Part shown: piece after piece, positions 7,167 through 12,494 of the stretch
How the letters are laid out: each line of letters starts with the position of its first letter
Position numbering within the stretch: position 1 is the first letter of the stretch
From: DATAEK01 sp036258055
Lineage (GTDB): Bacteria > Acidobacteriota > Vicinamibacteria > Vicinamibacterales > 2-12-FULL-66-21
Direction: 5' to 3'
Assembly (NCBI GenBank): GCA_036258055.1
Contig: DATAEK010000351.1
Location: forward strand, 1-23,525
DNA length: 23,525 bases
The notes under the pieces: generated by a model
What the model was told of the DNA's origin: nothing
Databases searched by the model: none
What the model saw: the letters and a program-made list of their open reading frames with translations, nothing else
Program-made: the position numbers and the translations under genes

Positions 7167-7397
7167 CTACGTCCTGCTCCTTCGTAAGACTGTACCGTTC
7201 TGAACATACGCGCCTGGGTCGGTGATGTCTCCGGCCGACGTCCCACCGGGCGCAGCCAACCGCGCGGTGTTGACCCGTGCCGCCTCCTCGAGAACGTGCG
7301 CCACAGAGCGCGTCGGACGAATCGCGCGCAGGACCAAGATCGCCAATGCCAACAGCACGACTATCCCGAGTACGCCACCGAGCGAGATCGAAGGCAT
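7167..7397 (-). CDS. 76-aa single-pass membrane protein A2 (TRSVAHVL family)
   Basis: The ATG at 7395-7397 has AGGGAGG 6 bases upstream. The product has one hydrophobic helix (residues about 7-22, GGVLGIVVLLALAILV), then LRAIRPTRSVAHVLEEAARVNTARL and a polar tail ending in basic residues. The post-helix stretch matches A1 over 27 residues with 15 identities. A2 lacks the first of A1's two helices. It starts 15 bases after the stop of the 133-aa hypothetical gene and ends 21 bases before B2, within the groEL operon. The conserved, charged juxtamembrane motif suggests a cytosolic binding partner; that is inference. Confidence 0.78.
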   Translation of the reverse strand: MPSISLGGVLGIVVLLALAILVLRAIRPTRSVAHVLEEAARVNTARLAAPGGTSAGDITDPGAYVQNGTVLRRSRT

Positions 7398-7412
7398 GGA
7401 GTCGCCTCCCTT

Positions 7413-7814
7413 TCAAATCCGTGCAGCAAAGACCACGTCACGAATGTGACGGATTATCCGGCTCGGCTGCGTATCACCGAACGTTCGATTGTGGACAAAT
7501 CCATCGGGCACTCTCGCTGGTCCTGCCCATCCTCGTACCCTCCTCGTCGGATACCGGTGCGTCACGTTGACATGAAGGTGCGCGTCGCGAGCGATCTCGA
7601 AAAGCGCGATCTGACAATCGTTCGTCAACAGACGCTCCGCCTTGAAACGCCCGATGGCCGTTTCCAGTGCTTCAACGTCAGCCGTCCAGGAGTCGGTGAG
7701 GAGTGTGTGCCTGCTGGTGATCGCCATACGAGCGCTCCGGCGACCGTTTTCTGACGCATTCGCCACGGGCTCGTTGTTGCCGTTACCGTTGCCGTTGCGC
7801 GATTTTCGAGCCAT
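7413..7814 (-). CDS. Hypothetical 133-aa protein in the groEL operon
   Basis: The ATG at 7812-7814 follows AAAGGAG about 8 bases upstream. The N-terminus is low-complexity (Asn/Gly repeats, MARKSRNGNGNGNNEP). A helical middle with TADVEALETAIGRFKAERLL and QIALFEIARDAHLHVNV follows, then a basic tail. The middle loosely resembles an ANTAR-type RNA-binding helix bundle in its hydrophobic spacing, but key positions are not secure and I would not assign it. The gene is 66 bases downstream of groEL and 15 bases upstream of A2, which supports operon membership and thus expression. The C-terminal 45 residues look less conserved in character, so a late frameshift is possible. Confidence 0.6.
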   Translation of the reverse strand: MARKSRNGNGNGNNEPVANASENGRRSARMAITSRHTLLTDSWTADVEALETAIGRFKAERLLTNDCQIALFEIARDAHLHVNVTHRYPTRRVRGWAGPARVPDGFVHNRTFGDTQPSRIIRHIRDVVFAARI

Positions 7815-7880
7815 CTCTGTACTCCTTTGCGCCCTCGTGACAGCAGGATCGTCAGCCTGGCTGCCGCCGTGACCATGGCT

Positions 7881-9503
7881 TCAGTACATGCCACCGCCCA
7901 TTCCGCCGGCCGACATCGCTGCGTGCTGATGCTGTTCGGGAATCTGCGAGATCACCGCTTCGGTCGTCAGCAGGAGCGACGCGATCGACGCCGCGTTCTG
8001 CAGGGCCGAACGGACCACCTTGGTCGGATCGATCACCCCCGCCTGGACAAGGTCCTCGTAGTGCTCCGTTTGTGCGTTGAAGCCCTCTTCGTCCTTCATC
8101 TCTTTTACGCGCTGCACGACGATCGAGCCTTCGTAACCCGCATTTGTCGCGATCCATCGCATCGGTTCCTCGATCGCCCGGGTGATGATGTTGATGCCGA
8201 TCTGCTCATCGCCAACAGCCTGTAGGTTGCGGAGCACTTTCGACGCCCGCAGGAGCGCCACCCCGCCGCCCGGTACGATGCCCTCTTCGACGGCCGCTTT
8301 CGTCGCGTGCATCGCGTCCTCGACGCGCGCCTTCTTCTCTTTCATTTCCGTCTCGGTCGCGGCCCCGACCTTGATGATCGCCACCCCGCCGACCAGTTTG
8401 GCGAGTCTCTCCTGCAGCTTCTCGCGATCGTAATCGGACGTCGCGTCCTCGACCTGCGTACGGAGTTGTTTGACACGACCCGCGATCGACGCCGAGGTGC
8501 CCGCGCCTTCGACGATCGTGGTGGTGTCCTTGTCGATCGTGACCTTCTTGGCCTGACCGAGGTCTTCGAGACTCATGCTCTCGAGTTTCAGACCGAGATC
8601 CTCGGTGAGGGCCTTGCCGTTGGTCAGGATGGCGATGTCTTCGAGCATCGCCTTCCGGCGATCTCCGTAGCCCGGCGCCTTGACTGCTGCGACCTGAAGC
8701 GTGCCCCTTAGCTTGTTCACGACAAGGGTCGCCAGGGCCTCACCCTCGATGTCCTCGGCGATGATCAGCAGCGGGCGGCCGGCACCCGCGACCATCTCCA
8801 ACACCGGCAGGAGATCCCGCATCGCGCTGATCTTCTTTTCGTGGATGAGAACGACAGGATTCTCCAGCACCACTTCCATTCGTTCGGGATCGGTCACGAA
8901 GTAGGGCGACAGATAGCCGCGGTCGAGCTGCATGCCTTCGACGATGTCGAGAGAGGTGTCCGTGCTCTTGGCTTCCTCGACCGTAATGACGCCGTCTTTG
9001 CCCACTTTGGCCATCGCTTCGGCGATGATCCGTCCGATGGTCTCGTCATGGTTCGCCGAGATGGTTCCGACCTGAGCGATCATCGGCCCGGTCACGGGCT
9101 TGGACATTTTCTTGAGCGCAATCGTGATCGCCTCGACGGATTTCTCGATGCCACGCTTGATGGCCATGGGGTCGGCGCCTGCGGTGACGTTCTTCGCACC
9201 TTCGCGGTAGATCGCCTGCGCCAGCAGCGTAGCCGTCGTGGTGCCGTCGCCGGCGATGTCAGACGTCTTGCTCGCGACCTCCTTCACCATCTGCGCGCCC
9301 ATGTTTTCGAGCGCATCCTTCAGCTCGATCTCCTTCGCGACGGTAACGCCGTCCTTGGTGATCGTGGGCGAGCCGAATTTCTGGTCAAGGATGACGTTGC
9401 GTCCCTTCGGGCCGAGAGTCACTCTCACCGCGTTTGCCAGACGATCGACCCCGCGAAGAATCCCCTGCCGCGAGGCGTCGCCGTAGACAATGTGTTTTGC
9501 CAT
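7881..9503 (-). CDS. groEL: Chaperonin GroEL (60 kDa)
   Basis: The 540-aa product is full-length GroEL, the ATP-driven folding chamber subunit of the cytosol. The equatorial nucleotide site is intact: TLGPKGRNV (29-37), TITKDGVTVAKEIEL (47-61) and GDGTTTAT (85-92), with Asp86 at the place of the essential Asp87 of E. coli. The tail is a shortened Gly/Met repeat, AGGMGGGMY, ending in an unusual tyrosine. No groES is next to it in this window, so it is probably an extra paralogue, not the housekeeping groESL. No CIRCE inverted repeat is seen upstream. It appears to lead an operon with the 133-aa hypothetical protein, A2 and B2. The ATG has a weak AGGA ribosome binding site. Confidence 0.96.
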   Translation of the reverse strand: MAKHIVYGDASRQGILRGVDRLANAVRVTLGPKGRNVILDQKFGSPTITKDGVTVAKEIELKDALENMGAQMVKEVASKTSDIAGDGTTTATLLAQAIYREGAKNVTAGADPMAIKRGIEKSVEAITIALKKMSKPVTGPMIAQVGTISANHDETIGRIIAEAMAKVGKDGVITVEEAKSTDTSLDIVEGMQLDRGYLSPYFVTDPERMEVVLENPVVLIHEKKISAMRDLLPVLEMVAGAGRPLLIIAEDIEGEALATLVVNKLRGTLQVAAVKAPGYGDRRKAMLEDIAILTNGKALTEDLGLKLESMSLEDLGQAKKVTIDKDTTTIVEGAGTSASIAGRVKQLRTQVEDATSDYDREKLQERLAKLVGGVAIIKVGAATETEMKEKKARVEDAMHATKAAVEEGIVPGGGVALLRASKVLRNLQAVGDEQIGINIITRAIEEPMRWIATNAGYEGSIVVQRVKEMKDEEGFNAQTEHYEDLVQAGVIDPTKVVRSALQNAASIASLLLTTEAVISQIPEQHQHAAMSAGGMGGGMY

Positions 9504-9621
9504 TGCGTGTCGTCCTGTCGTTCAGCGGTCAGAGCGAGATACTCCTCGCATCCGGCTCGTCGAAGCGGAATGTGCGTTCCAAAAGACTGAGGATACCCAT
9601 GTCCCCCACCAACCAGCTGTA

Positions 9622-9634
9622 CACAATGGAACAG
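9622..9634 (-). promoter_or_regulatory. Conserved 13-bp motif CTGTTCnATTGTG, copy 2
   Basis: The minus strand reads CTGTTCCATTGTG, 119 bases upstream of the groEL start. A second CTGTTC lies 7 bases before it. The position relative to groEL parallels that of copy 1 upstream of the A1 operon. No clear sigma-70 -10/-35 pair is recognisable around it. Confidence 0.45.
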
Positions 9635-9971
9635 TCGCTTTGAACAGCCCCGGGTCGCGGCATCCGGCAGCGGTGAGGATGTGCGAAACGTGACAGTCAG
9701 GTCCTGGCGTATCCGCTATTCTGCTCGTGTACGGTGACAGGGAAGGCTTTTCAGCGAGCGGAGGGCGTTCCGAACCGAATGCCGATAAGGCTCGATTCCA
9801 GAAGCACGGAAAGCACAGGGGCCATCATCGCCAGCGAATTCGGGTGCTGATGGCTGGCGTCCGGAAGAGGACGAACGAGCACGCATCCCGTGCGGCCCAT
9901 CGAAGGGTCACCGCCACGTTCGCGGACGCAGCTTCGGGCGCCGCGTCGGTGGCCATGCACGACGAACGCAT
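9635..9971. other. Gap without a supported gene
   Basis: Several open frames cross this stretch on both strands, but none combines a ribosome binding site, a recognisable motif and coding-like composition. It may contain leader or promoter DNA for groEL or for the CxxC gene. I see no repeat or hairpin worth naming. Confidence 0.4.
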
Positions 9972-10193
9972 ATGGACACTGTGACGATCTCCGTGAAACA
10001 TGTCGCGTCGCAGCGCGACCAGCCGTGCGCGGTCTGCGCCGCCATGTTCATCCCTGCTGAGGACTCCGGCTCCCGCGTCTTGTCGATGAGCCTGCCGCAA
10101 CAGGAGACTTTCGGTGGCTTGCTGTGCGGTGGGTGTTATTCCAAATGGGCGCACGGAACGACCGTTACCCTTCGTAAGAACGTCTCTCGATGA
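9972..10193 (+). CDS. Small protein with two CxxC pairs (possible zinc-binding)
   Basis: The 73-aa product has CAVC at residues 19-22 and CGGC at 52-55, followed by YSKWAHG. Two CxxC knuckles about 30 residues apart are a common zinc-ribbon pattern, which is the main support for this frame over its shadows on the other strand. The ATG at 9972 lacks a clear ribosome binding site and no better in-frame start is seen. It is convergent with the Crp/Fnr regulator at 10340. It may be a small metal-binding or nucleic-acid-binding protein, but function is not assigned. Confidence 0.5.
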   Translation: MDTVTISVKHVASQRDQPCAVCAAMFIPAEDSGSRVLSMSLPQQETFGGLLCGGCYSKWAHGTTVTLRKNVSR

Positions 10194-10247
10194 CTACCGG
10201 ATTAACGGCTGCACCATTCCAAGAACTCACGCTCGAGGCGGAAGGAG

Positions 10248-10260
10248 CACAATCGAACAG
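10248..10260 (-). promoter_or_regulatory. Conserved 13-bp motif CTGTTCnATTGTG, copy 3
   Basis: The minus strand reads CTGTTCGATTGTG, and 19 of 21 bases around it match copy 1. It lies just beyond the 3' end of the Crp/Fnr gene. A 36-codon GTG frame (10202-10312, minus) runs through it and is unproven. No larger gene is evident in 10194-10339. Confidence 0.4.
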
Positions 10261-10339
10261 ACGTGGGTGAGTGATCCAGCTCGATAAACCACGTGGACTC
10301 AGGCCGGCTCACGTCGTCTGTCCGCGGATCTCAGTGTGC

Positions 10340-10999
10340 TCACTCGTGCAGCACGACGCTGAGCAGAGAACTGTCGATCTTGAGCCCGCCGTTGTACTCG
10401 ATGAATCCGAGTTTGCGGAACTTGTTCATGAAGAAGTTCACGCGCGAACGCGTCGTGCCGATCATTTCCGCGAGCATTTCCTGCGAAAGCTTCGGCAGCA
10501 CCCGCTGCGGCTGCTCCTGTTCGCCGTAGCGCGCCAGTAGAAGCAGCGCTCGAGCGAGTCGCTTCTCGCTGGAGTTGAAAAGTTGATCGACGAGGTCCTC
10601 CTCAATACGAATGTTCCTCGCGAGCATGTGGGAGAGAAAACGATCCGAGAACCCAGGATTGTCGTGCAGCCGCGCGGTCATTTCTTGTCTGTCCAGGACG
10701 AGGAGCGTCGTGGGCGTGAGGGCCGTGGCGGTGGACATGCGTCGTGGCTGACCGGCCAGGCACCCCTCGCCCAGGAAATCGCCGCGCTCCAGCAACCCGA
10801 CGACGGCCTCTTTCCCGGCTTTTGACACGACGGAGAGCTTGACCGTCCCTTTGCGAATAAACATGACGGTCGTGCTCGTGTCCCCCTGGGCGAAGATGAC
10901 GTCGGCCGCCTTGTAGTCCGTCGCGTGCTTCACGACTCCGGCCGCTTCGATGAATTCGGCTCGAGCGACGCGGCGTGGGCGCTTCCTTGTCTTCCCCAT
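10340..10999 (-). CDS. Crp/Fnr-family transcriptional regulator
   Basis: The 219-aa product has a cyclic-nucleotide-binding-type beta-roll (residues about 28-125: DVIFAQGDTSTTVMFIRKGTVKLSV, GDFLGEGCLAGQ). A dimer helix follows (FLSHMLARNIRIEEDLVDQLFNSSEKRLARALLLLAR). A C-terminal winged helix has LSQEMLAEMIGTTRSRVNFFMNKFRKLGFIEY (171-202), where TTRSRVNFFMNKF is the recognition helix. No N-terminal Cys cluster is present, so it is not an FNR-type iron-sulfur sensor. The glycine-acid motif is GDFLGEGCLAG and lacks the usual RxS cAMP contact, so the ligand is unclear. The ATG at 10997-10999 has GGAGG at 7 bases; the frame extends upstream but without similarity. It is divergent from a truncated paralogue at 11362. 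Confidence 0.92.
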   Translation of the reverse strand: MGKTRKRPRRVARAEFIEAAGVVKHATDYKAADVIFAQGDTSTTVMFIRKGTVKLSVVSKAGKEAVVGLLERGDFLGEGCLAGQPRRMSTATALTPTTLLVLDRQEMTARLHDNPGFSDRFLSHMLARNIRIEEDLVDQLFNSSEKRLARALLLLARYGEQEQPQRVLPKLSQEMLAEMIGTTRSRVNFFMNKFRKLGFIEYNGGLKIDSSLLSVVLHE

Positions 11000-11361
11000 C
11001 GATATCCTCCCCGGGCGGATTATCCAGCCGGCCCGAGTGCCGCTACCGACCGAGCCCATCACCGCATGCAGCCGCGAATATTGACAACACCGGTGGGGCA
11101 CCAATGATCCGATACCGGCGCCCTCCAGAATACCGCGCAAACACCGTCGGCTCATCAGGGCGCTATGCTGAGTGTACCTGAGGCAGGCAGGAACCGCTAT
11201 GAGTTGGTCGGCGCCCTCAGCGCGTACCCGCCCCGGGTCGTCGGTCGTTCGAGCTCGCCGTCGTTGTGCAATCCGAGACATCGCCGATTCCGCAACGGGC
11301 GCACAGTGGCGTCTTGCCGTGCTCACGCCGGTCGCTGGCACGTGCACCTCGGCAGCACACG
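11000..11361. other. Divergent intergenic region between two Crp/Fnr paralogues
   Basis: These 362 bases separate the two divergent regulator genes and should hold both promoters. No FNR-type TTGAT-N4-ATCAA or Crp-type palindrome is visible. A TTGTCAATATTC stretch on the minus strand near 11075-11095 is a weak -35-like candidate for the intact gene. Long open frames here lack similarity to either regulator's N-terminus. Confidence 0.35.
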
Positions 11362-11811
11362 ATGACGACGTTCAACACTCAGGAGTTTCTCGACGACGAG
11401 CAAATCGCCAGGAGAATCGTGGACTATCGGCACGGACAGGCTGTCTTCTCGCAAGGCGACGCCTGCGCGCATGTCATGTATCTCTGCAAGGGAGCAATCA
11501 AGCTCTCGGTGCGCTCCACAACCGGGCGGGAAGCCATCGTGGCGATCCTTGGGCCGGGCGAGTTCTTCGGTGAAGCCAGCCTGGCGGGTCAGCGGACCCG
11601 AGCCGGGAGCGCGACCGCTATCGCGGCGAGCACCGTCCTCCTGGTCGACACGCACAACATGGTTCGACTGCTCCGTCGACACCGCGCGATGTGCGATCGG
11701 TTCATCGCCCACATGCTGGCCAGAAACGCCCACATCGAGAAGGCCCTGATCGATCAGCTGTTCGACTCCTGCGAGTAGCGTTTCGCGCCTACGCTGTTGC
11801 TGCTCGCGCCG
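11362..11811 (+). pseudogene. Truncated Crp/Fnr paralogue (sensor domain only)
   Basis: The 138-aa reading frame (11362-11778) covers only the beta-roll and dimer helix: QAVFSQGDACAHVMYLCKGAIKLSV, GEFFGEASLAGQ, FIAHMLARNAHIEKALIDQLFDSCE. It then stops at TAG (11776-11778), exactly where the intact paralogue has Lys (AAG) in SSEKRLARALLLLAR. Past the stop, the same frame reads RFAPTLLLLAP, still recognisable as the paralogue for about 11 codons. After that the similarity ends and no winged helix follows in any frame. So a nonsense change plus loss of the HTH is the likely history. The ATG has no clear ribosome binding site. It could still yield a DNA-binding-dead protein able to form heterodimers; a degenerate gene is the simpler view. 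Confidence 0.8.
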
Positions 11812-11815
11812 GGAA

Positions 11816-11977
11816 CTATCTTTTCTGAAACAGGTTTGGCGTACCGGCGCGCAGAACGCCGGTGAGCACGCCAGCGGTGAGTGCGCCGCCAAGGAACACG
11901 AGCACACTCGTGGCTATCCCAGTCGGTGGGGACAAGGCGAGAATCAGACAGAACACGACGATCCACACGGGAACCAC
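11816..11977 (-). CDS. Small two-helix membrane protein, start uncertain
   Basis: The frame encodes about 53 aa from a GTG at 11975-11977. It has two hydrophobic segments (VPVWIVVFCLILALS and ATSVLVFLGGALTAGVLTGVL) and a short basic tail ending in QKR. The hydrophobic layout looks like a real membrane protein. But no start with a good ribosome binding site is seen, and the frame stays open upstream into the cold-shock gene. It follows the cold-shock gene on the same strand by a few dozen bases, so reinitiation or coupling is possible. It is convergent with the truncated regulator. Confidence 0.45.
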   Translation of the reverse strand: MVPVWIVVFCLILALSPPTGIATSVLVFLGGALTAGVLTGVLRAGTPNLFQKR

Positions 11978-12014
11978 GAATGTGTGCGTATGAACCGCTC
12001 GGCGTAGCGGACTT

Positions 12015-12218
12015 CTAGGCAGTCCTGACGTTCTCGCCTCGAGGACCCTTCGGGCCCTGCCCACGTTCGAACGTGACTGACTGCCCTTCACGGAGGTCAT
12101 CGAAGGCCGTCTGGGCGCACGCCGAGTTGTGAAAGAAGTACTCTTTCCCGTCGCTCGCCAGAATGAACCCGAATCCCTTTTCGCTGACGAGGCGTTTGAT
12201 GGTGCCGTTCATCGCCAT
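12015..12218 (-). CDS. Cold-shock domain protein (CspA family)
   Basis: The 67-aa product is a single cold-shock OB-fold that binds single-stranded RNA/DNA and melts RNA structure. RNP1 is KGFGFI (residues 14-19) and RNP2 is EYFFHNSAC (26-34), followed by FDDLREGQSVTFERGQGPKGPRGENV, the standard C-terminal half. The length is typical. The ATG at 12216-12218 follows AAGGAAG about 9 bases upstream; a second ATG two codons later is possible. It is preceded by a roughly 130-base leader, as is common for cold-shock genes, with a good -10 element at 12353-12358. Confidence 0.95.
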   Translation of the reverse strand: MAMNGTIKRLVSEKGFGFILASDGKEYFFHNSACAQTAFDDLREGQSVTFERGQGPKGPRGENVRTA

Positions 12219-12352
12219 TGCAGAACTTCCTTCTCTCCATGTGATTTCAACGCGCTCAGGTCAGGTTGGATGTTGCTGGAGGTCTTGCAACGCCTTCCCG
12301 AGGGCCGGTCGGCGCTGGATGGACGCAGGCTGGCTTACGTGAGGAGGAGGTA

Positions 12353-12358
12353 AGTATA
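12353..12358 (-). promoter_or_regulatory. Probable -10 element of the cold-shock gene
   Basis: The minus strand reads TATACT within GGTATACTTACC, close to the sigma-70 -10 consensus, with only a weak -35. It would give a 5' leader of roughly 130 bases before the cold-shock ATG, a length usual for cspA-type mRNAs. Nothing else was recognised in 12219-12494. Confidence 0.4.
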
Positions 12359-12494
12359 CCGCGTTTCGGGGCGAGCACAGGACAACCGCGTCGAATGCCG
12401 GCTTTTCTCCTTGAGCTCCTGCCGGTGCTGAAGCTGATGATCTCGGCGCGAGCTCGCGAGCGGATGGACCCGCGAACGAGCGCGTCGCCGTGGG

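Noticed and set aside
9504..9620. CIRCE heat-shock operator upstream of groEL
   Set aside because: No TTAGCACTC-N9-GAGTGCTAA-like inverted repeat could be found.
9825..10154. 109-codon minus-strand frame
   Set aside because: Overlaps the CxxC frame on the other strand and has no motif or ribosome binding site; the CxxC pattern is better support.
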